Counted from the stretch's first letter, positions 37,567 to 51,448 are shown. The stretch is DNA of 64,000 bases from Methanonatronarchaeum sp. AMET-Sl (GCF_029854155.1 NZ_CP122958.1:720001-784000); one strand, 5' to 3'. Notes: generated by a model from the letters alone, not told the origin. A program made the numbers and translations.

Positions 37567-38829
37567 ATGACAAAAATCCAGGTAGCAATAGACGTAACAG
37601 AACTACAAACCGCCCTAGAAATAGCAGAACAATCAATAAAAGGCGGAGCCGACTGGATAGAAGCAGGAACACCACTAATAAAAAGCCAGGGCCTCAAATC
37701 AATCCAAAAACTCAAACAAAAACACCCAGAAAAAACAGTAGTAGCAGACATGAAAACAATGGACACAGGAAGCCTAGAAGTCGAAATAGCAGCAAAAAAA
37801 GGAGCAGACATAATATCAATACTAGGATCAGCAGCAGACAAAACAATAGAAGACGCAATAAAAAAATCCAGAGAATACGGCACCAAAATAATGACAGACC
37901 TAATAAACACAAAAAACCCAGTACAAAGAGCAATAGAACTAAAAAAACTTGGAACAGACATAATACTCGTACACACAGGAATAGACCAACAAATGGCCGG
38001 ATCAAACCCACTAAACACACTCCACCAAGTAACAAACCAAATAAAAAACACACCAATAGCCGTAGCAGGAGGACTCGACAAAAAAACAGCCCCAAAAGCA
38101 GCAAAAAAAGCCAACATAATAATCATAGGCGGAGCAATAACCAGATCCAACAACATACAAAAATCAACCAGAGAAATAAAAAACGCAATACAAAACACCA
38201 CACAAAAAACACCACAAACCACAACCACCAAACCAAAACCAAACAAAATAACAACATGCAACCTCGCCGACGCATTAAACAACAAAGGAATAATAAACAA
38301 AATCAAACACATAAGCGGAGAAAAAACACATGGAAGAGCATTAACAGTCAAAACAATGAACGGAGATTGGTCCAAACCAGTTCAAGCAATAGACCAAGCA
38401 CAAAAAGGAGACATAATCGTAATCGACGCATCAGGCGGAGACAAAGCAGTCTGGGGAGAACTCGCAACAAGATCAGCAATCAACAACCAAATCAAAGGAG
38501 TCATAATAAACGGCGGAATACGCGACATAAAAGAAATAAAACAACTAGAATTCCCAGCATGGGCCAAACACACAACACCACAAGCAGGAAAACCCAGAGG
38601 ACACGGAGAAATAGGAACCAAAATCCAAATCCAAAACACAACAATAGAAACCGGCGACTACATATACGCAGACCAAAACGGAGCAATCGCAATAAAAAAA
38701 CAAGAAACCAACTACATACTAAACAAAGCCAAACTAATAAAAGAAAACGAAGACAGAGTACGCAGCCAAATAAAAAAAGGAAAAACACTATCAAAAACAA
38801 TCGAACTAAAAAAATGGGAAAAAAAATAA
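37567..38829 (+). CDS. Hexulose-6-phosphate synthase fused to RraA-like domain
   Basis: This 420-residue bifunctional-type protein starts with an Hps domain of the KGPDC superfamily (residues 1-~212, catalytic VVADMKTMD and phosphate site GGAITRS). It continues with an RraA-like domain (~225-420, GDIIVIDASGGDKAVWGELA, GVIINGGIRD, GEIGTKIQI). In archaea lacking the oxidative pentose phosphate route, Hps run in reverse yields ribulose 5-phosphate and formaldehyde. The fused RraA part is of unclear function, possibly an aldolase or decarboxylase. The mRNA is almost entirely A/C-rich, yet the catalytic residues are intact. Confidence 0.93.
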   Translation: MTKIQVAIDVTELQTALEIAEQSIKGGADWIEAGTPLIKSQGLKSIQKLKQKHPEKTVVADMKTMDTGSLEVEIAAKKGADIISILGSAADKTIEDAIKKSREYGTKIMTDLINTKNPVQRAIELKKLGTDIILVHTGIDQQMAGSNPLNTLHQVTNQIKNTPIAVAGGLDKKTAPKAAKKANIIIIGGAITRSNNIQKSTREIKNAIQNTTQKTPQTTTTKPKPNKITTCNLADALNNKGIINKIKHISGEKTHGRALTVKTMNGDWSKPVQAIDQAQKGDIIVIDASGGDKAVWGELATRSAINNQIKGVIINGGIRDIKEIKQLEFPAWAKHTTPQAGKPRGHGEIGTKIQIQNTTIETGDYIYADQNGAIAIKKQETNYILNKAKLIKENEDRVRSQIKKGKTLSKTIELKKWEKK

Positions 38830-39006
38830 AACAACCCCAACCCAGCCAACCATCTAAAAAATATATCCTAACAACCAATAAAAAACCAATAAAAAACCAC
38901 CCAAAAACACTAAACCAAACTAAAACAGACCTAAAAACAGCTAAAAACTAAAATAAACCAAAATAGTTATTTTAATTGGCTTTAAGAAGTTTATGTTGTG
39001 ATATTA

Positions 39007-39759
39007 ATGGTTGAAAGAGCAGTTATTCCAGCAGCAGGAAAAGGAACCAGATTAAAACCAATAACAGACGCTATACCCAAAGAAATGATTAGAGTAGGTA
39101 GAAAACCAACAATCGAACACGTATTAACAGTATTAAAGAAAGGCGGTATCGAAAAAGTATTGATTATAGTTGGCCGTAAAAAAAGCGCTATAATAGACTA
39201 CCTAGGGTCAGGAGAGAGATTGGGAATAGACGTCTACTACAGAGTACAAGAAAAACCAAAAGGAACAGCCCACGCAATATCCCTCGCAGAAGACTTCATA
39301 CAAAACGACTTCGTTATAATGTACGGAGACAACTACATAACCCCATACAACACAATGGAAGACATCATAAACTACCACGAACAAAAAAACAGCCAGGGAA
39401 CACTTGTTCTAGATAAAGTCGAAGACCCCCGGAGGTTTGGAATCGTCGACATAGACCAAAAAGGAAAAGTCCACGGAATGATAGAAAAACCAACAATGGA
39501 AGAAGCAAAGCCATACAAAAGAAACGACCACTGGCTAAACATCGCAGGCCTAATGGTAATGAACCCAAAAATATTCGATTACATAAACCAAATCAACCCA
39601 GGAAAACAAGGCGAACTCTGGCTCACAGACGCTATAGAAAAAATGAGAAAAAAAGAAAACAAGCTCTATGGCTACATATTCAATGGAACAAGATACGACA
39701 TAGGAACATTCGAATCACTAAAAAAAGCCGACATACAAGCACAAAAATCAAACAAATAA
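39007..39759 (+). CDS. Sugar-phosphate nucleotidyltransferase (UTP-glucose-1-phosphate type)
   Basis: The start is the ATG at 39007. The protein has 250 residues with the nucleotide-binding loop PAAGKGTRLKPIT, the KEMIRVGRKPTIEH segment, VIMYGDNYI and a product-binding FNGTRYDIGT. It makes an NDP-sugar, probably UDP-glucose or UDP-GlcNAc. It is convergent with the UDP-sugar dehydrogenase gene, and the two together suggest synthesis of a uronic or mannosaminuronic sugar for N-glycans (AglF/AglM-like pair) (inference). Confidence 0.9.
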   Translation: MVERAVIPAAGKGTRLKPITDAIPKEMIRVGRKPTIEHVLTVLKKGGIEKVLIIVGRKKSAIIDYLGSGERLGIDVYYRVQEKPKGTAHAISLAEDFIQNDFVIMYGDNYITPYNTMEDIINYHEQKNSQGTLVLDKVEDPRRFGIVDIDQKGKVHGMIEKPTMEEAKPYKRNDHWLNIAGLMVMNPKIFDYINQINPGKQGELWLTDAIEKMRKKENKLYGYIFNGTRYDIGTFESLKKADIQAQKSNK

Positions 39760-39940
39760 AAATCAACCTAAAAAAACTGAACTCCCCACCCACTTTTTTT
39801 CTCTAAAAAAACCCTATAACTCAAATTTCTGTAGAATATTTTCAATGGCAGGATTTTAAAGTTTTTATAGGACTTGATATTTTTAGATAAAATATAGGTG
39901 GAGGGCCCTTGTCTCTAGTTTTGGATTCCAAACTGTAGGG

Positions 39941-42439
39941 TTACCAGCAGATTCCTTCACATCTGTCGATTCTACGTCCCTCTATGCATGGGATGTTGAT
40001 ATCGAGGTTTTTGTATTCTCTCCAATCTGTTAATATTAGACATGCGTCTGCGTTTTTAATTGCTTTTTTTGGTGTTTTACTGTATTTTATGTTTGGAAAC
40101 TTTTTTTTCATGTTTTTTGTTGCTTTTGGGTCGTGAGCAGTTATTTTGGCGTTTTTTTGTTTTAATTCTTTGATTATAGGTATCGACCTACTTTCTCTTA
40201 TGTCGTCGGTTCCTGGTTTGAACGCCAGTCCTAATATCGCTATATTTTTGTTGTTTAAGTCTCCGATTTTTTGTTCTAATAAATCTATTATCTTTCTTGG
40301 TTGTTTTTGATTTATTTTTAGAACCGAGTCGAGGATTTTTGGTTCAATGTTTTCCCTTATGGCCTTTGATTTTAATGCTCGAACGTCTTTTGGGAAACAG
40401 TTGTGGACAATTAAGCCATAACTGGTTGTGAATGTATGGTTTTCAACTACCTCCATAGAGTAAACATCCATCTTTTCTTTTCTACTGTTTAATTTCGTTA
40501 TACGGTCAGCCTGGCCATCTTGTCTGTTGTTGGTTTTTCCTTCCTGTTTCTCTTTAAAAATCTTTAGTCTTTCTTTACGCGATATCTTGGGGTCTTTTTT
40601 AAAGACCTTTCGGCCGACTGGATTGTTTTGCTTTTTTAACAACGGTGTTTTAAGGTTTTTTTCATTTGTTTCTATTGTGGTTTTGTTTCCAAGACTTCCA
40701 AGTAATATTATTGTCTCTTCTCCAAGCTCCAAACAATCCTGGCTGGTGATTAACTTAAGTTCGTCTTCATTCTCGGGTTTTTTGGAGAACATACCTTCTA
40801 GAAACGCTTTTTTGTTTGCATTTTTCTCTAGATATAGGGGGGTAGGTATTTTTTTACGGCTTTCAGAAACGCATAGTTCCTCTATCAAGCCAGTTAGCAC
40901 CCGGTTTTCTAGAGTTAGTTTTTTTACAGAGCCTGGTGTGGTTTTATAAGGCAGTTCGAAGTTCTTAAGAATGTTCTCTATTTTATTGATTTCATTGTTG
41001 TCGGTTGATTTGAAAACAGTTTTATCCATTTCTGTAAGTTTTTTTATATCTCCAAACTGGATATAAAGACCTAATAATAGATATAGATCTTTATCAACAG
41101 TTATAGGTGATTCGATGACACTTTCGTCTACTAAATCCTTTATCCTACATTGGATATTACTTGGAATTTCACCTAATTTATTTTCCAATTCTTCGATTGA
41201 GACCCATTCATCTTCATTGGTTTTTATTTCTTTATCTATGGTTTCAGTTGGTTTAATTAAGAGATCACTGTATTTTCCTTTAACGATTTGTAGTAGATCT
41301 ATAGATTCCTTTGGTTTTTCTGGGAATTCGTTTGCATAAGGTATTTTCTCATCTATAGTTAGATCTCTAGCTTTTTTTACTTCCCAGCCATCACTAATAG
41401 TTATGTAGGGATGGTCTTCGGTTGTTTCTAAAATTCTTCCGTTACTGGTTTTTACCTCTATTAAACTTCCTTCATACTCCCGTTTGGTTAATGTAGATAT
41501 TTTATTAAAACCGTGTTCTCCTGTATCTAGGTTAAGGCTATATGCCTCTAACTTGTTTTCTGTATCTTTTGCGATTTCAAATATTTTATTTATCGAGCTG
41601 TATTTTAATTCACCGTTAACCCTAACCAATACTTTTTGTTCTGGAGTTAGACAACTTCCACCGAAACCAATTCCGCTGTCTAAAAAACTTCGTTCAACTC
41701 TTTTATCCAACCCTACTCCATCCATTACTTCATATGAATCTATTTCAAGTTTTTTACAGATATTTCCAATTTCATTTGCGAAACTGATTTTAGTCGCTAA
41801 TAATGAGTTGCTTACATACTTGATCATTTCAGCTGTCTTTATATCGGTTTTAAATATATCTACACCATTATCGATCAAGGGTTTGTAGAGATTTTTGAGG
41901 TTTTCAATAGCTTTGCTATCTCCACCTAAAACGATTCGATCCGGATCCATAAAATCATGTACAGCTGTCCCTTCACGCAGGAACTCAGGGTTGGAGGCCA
42001 ATAACAAGTCATCTGAATTCAACCCACTTTGTTCTAAAACAACCTCACCAATCTTTTCAGTACTACCTGGTAATACAGTGCTTTTAACAACAACCTGATG
42101 GCCTTCTTTATCTCTTAAGTGTTTCCCTAGCTCTCTTGCCCCCTCTAAAGCGATAGATAGGTCTAGAGAACCATCCTCATTGCTGGGGGTGGGTAAACAA
42201 ATAAAAGTGATGTCGGTTTTCTTTACTGCTTGGTAATCGGTTGTAGCTTGAAACAAGTTACCTAAATGTCGGTCAAGAAGTTCTTGAAGACCATCTTCAT
42301 GGATATGTAAAAAACCATTGTTCAGGTTTTCAACAACCTCTGGATCGATATCTATATTGATAGTTTCATGACCCAATTCAGATAGACATAAAGCCGTAGT
42401 AGTACCAACGTAACCAGAACCAATAATACTGACCTTCAT
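39941..42439 (-). CDS. UDP-sugar 6-dehydrogenase interrupted by an intein at the catalytic cysteine
   Basis: The 832-codon frame encodes a nucleotide-sugar dehydrogenase (414 residues after splicing) that oxidises a UDP-hexose to its uronic acid with NAD+. Visible parts are the NAD site IIGSGYVGTTTA, STVLPGSTEKIG, and the active-site loop FGGS-C-FPKD. The cysteine of that loop is where a 418-residue intein (residues 263-680) is inserted. The C-terminal domain has LGLAFKPGTDDIRESRS and DWREYKNL. The enzyme can only work after splicing. It is AglM-like by similarity and stands close to a nucleotidyltransferase gene. Confidence 0.95.
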   Translation of the reverse strand: MKVSIIGSGYVGTTTALCLSELGHETINIDIDPEVVENLNNGFLHIHEDGLQELLDRHLGNLFQATTDYQAVKKTDITFICLPTPSNEDGSLDLSIALEGARELGKHLRDKEGHQVVVKSTVLPGSTEKIGEVVLEQSGLNSDDLLLASNPEFLREGTAVHDFMDPDRIVLGGDSKAIENLKNLYKPLIDNGVDIFKTDIKTAEMIKYVSNSLLATKISFANEIGNICKKLEIDSYEVMDGVGLDKRVERSFLDSGIGFGGSCLTPEQKVLVRVNGELKYSSINKIFEIAKDTENKLEAYSLNLDTGEHGFNKISTLTKREYEGSLIEVKTSNGRILETTEDHPYITISDGWEVKKARDLTIDEKIPYANEFPEKPKESIDLLQIVKGKYSDLLIKPTETIDKEIKTNEDEWVSIEELENKLGEIPSNIQCRIKDLVDESVIESPITVDKDLYLLLGLYIQFGDIKKLTEMDKTVFKSTDNNEINKIENILKNFELPYKTTPGSVKKLTLENRVLTGLIEELCVSESRKKIPTPLYLEKNANKKAFLEGMFSKKPENEDELKLITSQDCLELGEETIILLGSLGNKTTIETNEKNLKTPLLKKQNNPVGRKVFKKDPKISRKERLKIFKEKQEGKTNNRQDGQADRITKLNSRKEKMDVYSMEVVENHTFTTSYGLIVHNCFPKDVRALKSKAIRENIEPKILDSVLKINQKQPRKIIDLLEQKIGDLNNKNIAILGLAFKPGTDDIRESRSIPIIKELKQKNAKITAHDPKATKNMKKKFPNIKYSKTPKKAIKNADACLILTDWREYKNLDINIPCIEGRRIDRCEGICW
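40400..41653 (-). other. Intein with degenerate LAGLIDADG endonuclease
   Basis: Splicing motifs are intact: Cys263 in CLTPEQKVLV (block A), GRILETTEDHPYI with Thr/His (block B), VYSMEVVENHTFTT (block F) and GLIVHN ending in Asn680 with Cys681 as the next residue (block G). The central region keeps only remnants of the two endonuclease motifs (LLLGLYIQFGD near 454-464 and AFLEGMFSKK near 545-554) without the canonical acidic residues in place. It probably splices but no longer homes. Confidence 0.88.
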
Positions 42440-42480
42440 ACAACGTATTATCTATTCCTCACAAAAGATAGAGCTAACGG

Positions 42481-42525
42481 ATGAAGTCCCCCTCTAAAGA
42501 CGGGGGGGTGTTAAGCCTGAGGAAA
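42481..42525 (-). repeat. IS200/IS605-like right-end relic, CCGTCTTTAGAG type
   Basis: On the minus strand it reads CTCAGGCTTAACACC, CCCCCGTCTTTAGAGGGGG, then ACTTCAT. The CCGTC-TTTAG-AGGGGG hairpin after GGCTTAA is the usual form of TnpB-type right ends. It is the best-preserved hairpin in the window and lies upstream of the dehydrogenase gene. Confidence 0.55.
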
Positions 42526-42576
42526 TAATAAAAAATAGTTAGATATTAGGTGTTTTTAGGTAAACTGTTTTTTAGT

Positions 42577-43395
42577 TTATTTGGTTGTGGGTGGGATTTT
42601 TTCTGGGTCTTCTTCATAGAGATGTGGGGTTTTCTGTTCAGAATGGGGTATTATTATTTTATGTCCATCTATTTCTTTTATTTTTATTTTAACTTGATAA
42701 ACCGGCTCTATATTCTCTTTGTTTAATTTTTCTGGACCACCTTGAGCATATACCTCTCCTTCTTTCATTATGATAACTTGGTCGCAATACCTAGCGGCGA
42801 GGTTTAGGTCATGTATTGCGATTAGGACAAGTATATCGTTTTTGGATTCTTTTTTTGCTATGTTAAGCATTTCGATTTGATGTTTGATATCTAGATTGTT
42901 TGTTGGTTCATCTAAAACAAGTATTTTAGGTTTTTGGGCTAAGGCTCGTGCTAAAATAACTTTTTGTCTCTGTCCGCCACTTAATTCATCTAGGCCCCGC
43001 ATTGCTAAATCTTTTAACTCGAATTGATTGATTAAGTTTCTCACTATTTTTAGGTCTTTTTTACTTGGCTTCCAACCTAGATATGGTTTTCGACCCATCA
43101 ATATTGTATCGAAAACTGTTATCGAGAAGTTTACTTCTTCAGCCTGTGGTACATATCCGATTGTTCTAGCCCTATCGGTGTTATCAAGTTCTGGGAGACT
43201 GTATCCCCCGATCTCTATATCTCCTTTGCTTGGAGTTAGAATGCCAGATATGCATTTGAGGAGTGTTGTTTTACCACAACCATTTGGGCCGAGCAAACCG
43301 ATTACCTGGCCCTTGTTTAGAGTTAGTTCTATGTTTTTAAGCGCTTTAAAACCATTATAGTTGTAGTTTACGTCTTTTACTTGGATTGTTACCAA
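42577..43395 (-). CDS. ABC transporter ATPase, FecE/BtuD type
   Basis: This 272-residue ATP-binding subunit has Walker [10 protein letters not shown], the signature LSGGQRQKV, Walker [13 protein letters not shown] and a switch His in IAIHDLNLA. It powers uptake of iron-chelate or corrinoid through the permease encoded upstream; the reading frames overlap by 7 bases. The start is TTG 43395. The C-terminal ~40 residues are a Pro/Lys-rich extension. With a methyltransferase lifestyle and cobT nearby, corrinoid is a reasonable guess for substrate, but iron cannot be excluded. Confidence 0.92.
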   Translation of the reverse strand: MVTIQVKDVNYNYNGFKALKNIELTLNKGQVIGLLGPNGCGKTTLLKCISGILTPSKGDIEIGGYSLPELDNTDRARTIGYVPQAEEVNFSITVFDTILMGRKPYLGWKPSKKDLKIVRNLINQFELKDLAMRGLDELSGGQRQKVILARALAQKPKILVLDEPTNNLDIKHQIEMLNIAKKESKNDILVLIAIHDLNLAARYCDQVIIMKEGEVYAQGGPEKLNKENIEPVYQVKIKIKEIDGHKIIIPHSEQKTPHLYEEDPEKIPPTTK

Positions 43396-44474
43396 TTTCG
43401 TTTCCTCCTTTTAAGTATTAGGTATAGGAACAATGGTACACCTAGGAATGAGGTTAATATGCCTACTGGAAGTATCTCTGGATATATAACTGTTCTGGCG
43501 ACAGCGTCAGAAGCAACAAGTATTATGGAGCCTACAATGGCTGATGCAGGTAATAAGAATCTGTGGTCGGTTCCGAAGACCATTCTGGTTATGTGTGGTG
43601 CTACTAATCCAATGAAACCGATGGTTCCTAGGAATGCAACTGCGGCTGCGGTAATTAAGCTTGCTATGACCATTCCGTATATACGTATTTTTTCAACATC
43701 AACTCCGAGGCTAGAAGCGGTTTCATCACCGAGCATCAATGCATTGAAATCCCAGGTCCATTTAACTAATGGAATTAACATTATTAATAAAATAACTGCA
43801 ACTATACCGGTATTCATCCAATCAGCTTTTCCAAGGCTCCCAAAAAGCCAGTAGACTATGGCAGTTACTTCGGATTCGTCTCCAACATACTGTAGTAGGG
43901 ATAATCCTGCTGAAAAGAGGTACATCATTGCGATACCTGCTAGGATTAGGGTGGCGCTATCGGATCCCTTCATCTTTGTAATTCCAATTATTAGGAAAGC
44001 TGGGAAAAGAGCGAAAATAAATGCACTGACTACCAATAACCATTCTTGAGTGATGAAAACCTGTAGACCTAGGAAACCGCCTGTAACGATTACGAGTGCT
44101 GCTCCAAAACCTGCTCCTGATGCAACACCAAGTGTGTAAGGAGAAGCCAGAGGGTTTTTAAGTATGTTCTGCATAACGACTCCGGCAACTGCAAGTGCAG
44201 CGCCTGCAACGATTGCCATGAATAATCGGGGCATCCTTAGGTGCCACACAATTGTTGATTCTAAGTGGCTTGAACTGAAGGTTGATGGAAAAAACTTATT
44301 TAAAACTGCATTAAGAGCTTCAACTATTCCAACAGTTGCAGTTCCAGCTGAAAGTGAGGCAATTGAGGTTAGAAAGAGGAGTAGGAGGCTAGATGCCAAT
44401 AATAGATATTTTTTGTTTATCTGTTTGGCGTATCCATCCTCAGAATCCCAGTAACTTCTTTGTTCAATCCCCAT
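43389..44474 (-). CDS. ABC transporter permease, FecCD/BtuC type
   Basis: This 361-residue permease has about ten helices. It has the family motifs [41 protein letters not shown] and, near the C-terminus, [19 protein letters not shown]. The N-terminal ~25 residues form a hydrophilic arm before the first helix. It is the middle gene of a three-gene import operon (binding lipoprotein, permease, ATPase) transcribed on the minus strand. Confidence 0.93.
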   Translation of the reverse strand: MGIEQRSYWDSEDGYAKQINKKYLLLASSLLLLFLTSIASLSAGTATVGIVEALNAVLNKFFPSTFSSSHLESTIVWHLRMPRLFMAIVAGAALAVAGVVMQNILKNPLASPYTLGVASGAGFGAALVIVTGGFLGLQVFITQEWLLVVSAFIFALFPAFLIIGITKMKGSDSATLILAGIAMMYLFSAGLSLLQYVGDESEVTAIVYWLFGSLGKADWMNTGIVAVILLIMLIPLVKWTWDFNALMLGDETASSLGVDVEKIRIYGMVIASLITAAAVAFLGTIGFIGLVAPHITRMVFGTDHRFLLPASAIVGSIILVASDAVARTVIYPEILPVGILTSFLGVPLFLYLILKRRKRNW

Positions 44475-44513
44475 TTCTCTACCTATACGTTTAGTTAAAT
44501 TTTTTCATTTTAT

Positions 44514-45572
44514 TTATTGGATATAATGCCATATCCCTTCATGCTCTATGCCATGGAATTTCATTAAATATTCTTTATGCACTTCTTCTGGATCTATGTC
44601 TTCAAATATGTTTGGATAAATGAAATCTGCAATTATCAAGGCTCCGATAGGGTTTTGCATCGTTGATAACACGTTTTGAGATACAAGTATTAGTTCATCG
44701 TCTTGAATTGCGGTGGTGTTTGATAGGCCTTTTCTGTCAACAATCTCCTCGTACATTTGTTCTGCCTTTTCGGTAGAATTTACTTCATAACCAAGTGTAT
44801 TGGAATCTTGAACGATCTTTACCATTACATCAGGGTTTTTTTCAAGAACCCATTCATCACTTACTTTTGGATAAGTGGTGTCAAACTCTTCAGCTATGTT
44901 TTTGGCTCCAACCAACTCGATTATTTGATGGTAGTTTGTTTCGTTAGTTGCAGCTGTACTCCACTCTTGATAACCCTCAATGTAGACTTCTTTAACGTCA
45001 CTTGCATTGAGGTTACTGGATAGGTCTTTTATTTCATCTAGGTGTTTGTTGTAGAAATTAAGTAGCTCTGTTGCCTCATTCTCTTTATCAAGTATTTCTC
45101 CTAACAACTCAATCTCTTCTTCCATTTTATCCATCTTATAGAAATCAAGTCTAACGACATCTATCCCGAACGGCTTGAGGTCGTCCTCTAGGTCTTCAGA
45201 CCAATCGGTGTATGTAATAACTATATCGGGTTTTGGTTCAAGACTGGCTATCTCTTCAACGTTTGGACTGAAAATAGTTCCAATACTATTTTTTTCTCCA
45301 ATATCTCCCCAGAAACTATCTCCAACCATATACTCACTTATGCCAACTATTTTGTTTTCAGCGTCTAGGGCTCTCACAGCCTCCGCTGAATCACTGGTTA
45401 AAGTAACAACATTTTCAACAGGATAGTTTATTTCAACCTCATTTCCTGTAGAATCAACGATAGTTATTTTTTCTTTATCACTTTCAAAGTAATCAACACA
45501 TCCACCAACTAATAAAACCATAGAAATTAAAACGACAATAGAGATAACCTTAATATAAAATTTTTTTTCCAA
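44514..45572 (-). CDS. ABC transporter substrate-binding lipoprotein, BtuF/FecB type
   Basis: This 352-residue protein has a signal peptide, lipobox VGGC and the two-lobe periplasmic-binding pattern. The opening [13 protein letters not shown] and [18 protein letters not shown] are followed by [16 protein letters not shown], as in corrinoid and siderophore binders. The start is a TTG at 45572 with GGAGG 8 bases upstream. A TATA-like AATATTTATTG lies near 45630-45642, giving a leader of about 30-35 bases. It leads the operon with the permease and ATPase. Confidence 0.93.
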   Translation of the reverse strand: MEKKFYIKVISIVVLISMVLLVGGCVDYFESDKEKITIVDSTGNEVEINYPVENVVTLTSDSAEAVRALDAENKIVGISEYMVGDSFWGDIGEKNSIGTIFSPNVEEIASLEPKPDIVITYTDWSEDLEDDLKPFGIDVVRLDFYKMDKMEEEIELLGEILDKENEATELLNFYNKHLDEIKDLSSNLNASDVKEVYIEGYQEWSTAATNETNYHQIIELVGAKNIAEEFDTTYPKVSDEWVLEKNPDVMVKIVQDSNTLGYEVNSTEKAEQMYEEIVDRKGLSNTTAIQDDELILVSQNVLSTMQNPIGALIIADFIYPNIFEDIDPEEVHKEYLMKFHGIEHEGIWHYIQ

Positions 45573-45818
45573 ATTATGTCCTCCTTTAGCAATTTAAGCT
45601 ATCTGGTTATGTGGAATTCAACACGAAAAACAATAAATATTACTATTAAGCCTAAGTTTAATAAAAAACGTATAAAAAAACAAGAAAAGTAACAAAAATT
45701 CTAGATAACCAAAAAAACACGAAAACCAAAAACGCTCTTTGAAACAAAAAACAATTAGATAAATAAAGACAACGAATAGCAAAGAGAATTTTAAACCAAA
45801 AATTTTCGGTGTCCATGA

Positions 45819-46721
<903 letters not shown>

Positions 46722-46724
46722 AAT

Positions 46725-47732
<1,008 letters not shown>

Positions 47733-47775
47733 ACCCATATAATAGACATTAGAGCTTAAAAAAGTTTTTTAGGAG

Positions 47776-48273
47776 CTAGATCTCTAGTTCTTTTTTTATT
47801 TCATCATAACTGGATTTTAGGTCTTGAGAAATCACCCTCGTCTCACCGATAACAGGCATGAAGTTCGAATCCCCCTCCCACCTAGGAACTATATGTTGAT
47901 GGATATGTGTTTCGATCCCAGCTCCAGCAACACGCCCAAGATTCGTACCCACATTAAAACCATCAGGTTCAAAAACCTTTTCAGCCGCCTTTATATAACC
48001 CGACAATATCCGTTGACTCTCCAAAACCTCTTCCTCCGTCCTAGAAGTATAATCGGAGGTATGGCGGTAAGGAGCAACCAATGCATGTCCAGGGTTGTAT
48101 GGATATTTATTCAACACCAAAAAACACTTCTCCCCCCTATAAAGAATTAGATTCTCCCTATCACGATGTTCATCTCGAGTAGGTAAACTACAGAAAACAC
48201 AATCAACATCACCTTCTTTTGCCTTCCTAACGTACTTAATTCTCCACGGAGCATATATTCGTTCCATCATCAT
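47776..48273 (-). CDS. HIT-family nucleotide hydrolase/phosphorylase
   Basis: This 165-residue protein has the histidine triad [10 protein letters not shown] and the zinc-binding pattern [15 protein letters not shown] near residue 25. It starts [15 protein letters not shown], typical of the archaeal/actinobacterial AP4A phosphorylase-like branch. It likely acts on dinucleoside polyphosphates or AMP conjugates. Which of the three initial Met codons is used is unclear. It is divergent from ftr. Confidence 0.93.
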   Translation of the reverse strand: MMMERIYAPWRIKYVRKAKEGDVDCVFCSLPTRDEHRDRENLILYRGEKCFLVLNKYPYNPGHALVAPYRHTSDYTSRTEEEVLESQRILSGYIKAAEKVFEPDGFNVGTNLGRVAGAGIETHIHQHIVPRWEGDSNFMPVIGETRVISQDLKSSYDEIKKELEI

Positions 48274-48306
48274 GAATTAATAACTTGGACCTGTATTATT
48301 TTTTTG

Positions 48307-49198
<892 letters not shown>

Positions 49199-49280
49199 AA
49201 ACCCAAAAAAACAGTAGAGAAACAAGGCAGTCAAAAAATAAAGATAGAAAGAGGTGTGAGAAACCCATCAATCGATGGCT

Positions 49281-50354
49281 TCAATCTCTATCCGAAACCT
49301 TAGCCTCTTCAAAAGTCATCATGTCAGTTAAAACTCTGCATGCAGACTGAATAACCGGCATAGTTAAAGCAGCACCGGTTCCCTCACCAAGCCGCATATC
49401 GAAATCAACAAGCTCAACCAACCCAATATGATTAAGAGTTACCGCATGGCCAGATTCAACAGAGTTATGACTAGCTATCAAATAATTCTCTATCTCAGGC
49501 TCGATTTCATAGGCCAGTAATGCAGCTGCACCAGAAATAAATCCATCAACAACTACAGGGACATTATTACTTGCAGCAGCTAAAGCAACTCCAGCCATAC
49601 CACCGATCTCAAAACCACCTACCTTGGATAAAACATCTAAAGGGTCATCTGGATTTGGATCATTAATCTCCAATGCCCGAATAATGGTCTCAACCTTTTT
49701 TTCATATCCCTCATCATCAACACCGGTACCCCTATCCGTAACCCTCTCAACATCTGAACCGGTAAAACAAGATATCAAAGCACTGCTAGGAGTCGTATTA
49801 CCTATACCCATATCACCGATAGCAACCAAATCAATCCCGTCTTTATTATACTCCTCTTCAAAAATCTTTATACCTGACTCAACAGCCTTAACAGCTTTTT
49901 CACGAGACATAGCACGGCCTTCAGCCATGTTATCCGTTCCAGCACCAAGACTCATGTCAACTAGCTCTGGATGATCGATATCAGCCTTAATCCCCATGTC
50001 AACAACAATAGAGCGAGCACCTGCTTCACTAGCTAACACATTGATCGCAGCACCACCATTCAAGAAATTCATCACCATCTGGCCAGTAACTTCCTGAGGA
50101 TACGCACTAACACCCTCTTCAACAACACCATGATCCCCGGCCAAAGTAAAAACAGCCTTACTCTCAATAGATGGCATACTACCCATAATACCAGCAACTT
50201 GAATTGAGAGTTCCTCCAATCTACCCAAACTACCACGTGGTTTAGTCAAAGAATCCTGTCTCTCACGAGCCTGCTGCATAGCCTTCTCATCAAGAGGGTT
50301 AATACTCGAAACGACACCTTCTATATAATCACTTTCAATACTTACATTCTTCAT
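49281..50354 (-). CDS. cobT: Nicotinate-nucleotide:dimethylbenzimidazole phosphoribosyltransferase-like CobT
   Basis: This protein has 357 residues from ATG 50354. The family marks are visible: [54 protein letters not shown], and a C-terminal [20 protein letters not shown]. CobT activates the lower base for corrinoid assembly. Many methanogens use another base, so the true substrate is open. The presence of a corrinoid-type ABC importer and an MtaA-like protein fits corrinoid dependence. It is divergent from dapB. Confidence 0.93.
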   Translation of the reverse strand: MKNVSIESDYIEGVVSSINPLDEKAMQQARERQDSLTKPRGSLGRLEELSIQVAGIMGSMPSIESKAVFTLAGDHGVVEEGVSAYPQEVTGQMVMNFLNGGAAINVLASEAGARSIVVDMGIKADIDHPELVDMSLGAGTDNMAEGRAMSREKAVKAVESGIKIFEEEYNKDGIDLVAIGDMGIGNTTPSSALISCFTGSDVERVTDRGTGVDDEGYEKKVETIIRALEINDPNPDDPLDVLSKVGGFEIGGMAGVALAAASNNVPVVVDGFISGAAALLAYEIEPEIENYLIASHNSVESGHAVTLNHIGLVELVDFDMRLGEGTGAALTMPVIQSACRVLTDMMTFEEAKVSDRD

Positions 50355-50557
50355 AAATAACACCAACGAACAATAAACTCAATAAACCAAATTAAATACC
50401 TATAAATAAATAGATACCCAAACGTAAATCAACTGTAACACAAAGTACGATAAAATTCACAAAGACAACCGAAATAAAGAGAAGCAGAGATAAGAAGAGT
50501 AGTTCATCAAACATACTATTTAGGACACGGACATATCAAACTTCAAGGTGATTAAAT

Positions 50558-51448
50558 TTGAAGATTGCAGTTACCGGTTGTCTGGGAAACATGGGTTCTA
50601 GAATTGCAGAAGCAGTTATTGAGAGTGAGGATGAAGTAGTTTTTGCAGTTGAAGCCCCCGACCATGAAGATATAGGTAAAGATTTAGGAGAAACCCTTGG
50701 GTTTGGAGAAATCGATGTCCAGATCTCATCGGCAGCCGATTTTAAAGAACTACTTGTTTCAGAGAAACCAGATGTAGTAATCGATTTCACAATGCCACAA
50801 GCAACCCTCGGTTTTGTTGAGGATTGCATTGACGTAGGTATAAACATCGTTGTTGGTACAACAGGTTTCACAGACGAAGTTAAGGAAGCAATGCTTGGAG
50901 ACATACAAGAAAGCGATATATCTGCTATAATATCACCAAACTATTCAGTCGGCGTAAACGTTTTCTGGAAACTGGTTTCAATGGCCGCAAGAACATTAAA
51001 CTATGACGCAGAGATAGTTGAAGTTCACCACAACCAGAAAGTTGATTCACCAAGTGGGACAGCAATGAAAACAGCAGAAATAATAAAAGAAATGCGTGGA
51101 GAAGGTGAGTTTGTATATGGTAGAAGCGGCGTACACGAAAGAGAGAAAAACGAAATAGGCGTTCACAGTGTTCGAGCCGGAGATGTAGTTGGAGACCACA
51201 CAGTATATTTCAGTGGAACAAAAGCAGGTGAAAGAATAGAAATAACCCACAGAGCCCATGACAGACAGGCATTTGTACAGGGAGCCCTGATGGCAGCAAA
51301 ATATCTCTTAGACCAACCACCAGGCCTATACAGCATGGACGACATACTTGGTTTTGGACAACAAAAAGGAATAGAAGAAGAAGTAGAGAAACCCAGAAGA
51401 TGTAAAAAAGGTGGAAGGCCAGGTTTTGGAGGATGTGGAAGAAAGTAG
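50558..51448 (+). CDS. dapB: 4-hydroxy-tetrahydrodipicolinate reductase with Cys/Gly-rich tail
   Basis: DapB reduces the cyclic dipicolinate precursor in lysine synthesis. The NAD(P)H site [12 protein letters not shown] and the catalytic signature [13 protein letters not shown] are intact. The start is a TTG at 50558. At 296 residues it is about 35 longer than usual, with a C-terminal extension that is acidic and then Cys/Gly/Arg-rich ([17 protein letters not shown]). The extension overlaps the next gene by 16 bases. The tail may have arisen by stop loss into a ribosome-site region. Confidence 0.93.
   Translation: MKIAVTGCLGNMGSRIAEAVIESEDEVVFAVEAPDHEDIGKDLGETLGFGEIDVQISSAADFKELLVSEKPDVVIDFTMPQATLGFVEDCIDVGINIVVGTTGFTDEVKEAMLGDIQESDISAIISPNYSVGVNVFWKLVSMAARTLNYDAEIVEVHHNQKVDSPSGTAMKTAEIIKEMRGEGEFVYGRSGVHEREKNEIGVHSVRAGDVVGDHTVYFSGTKAGERIEITHRAHDRQAFVQGALMAAKYLLDQPPGLYSMDDILGFGQQKGIEEEVEKPRRCKKGGRPGFGGCGRK

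Noticed and set aside
45600..45700. Iron or corrinoid operator upstream of the ABC transporter
   Set aside because: A half-site CTTAGGC is present on the minus strand but no symmetric partner; no riboswitch-like conserved boxes were seen.
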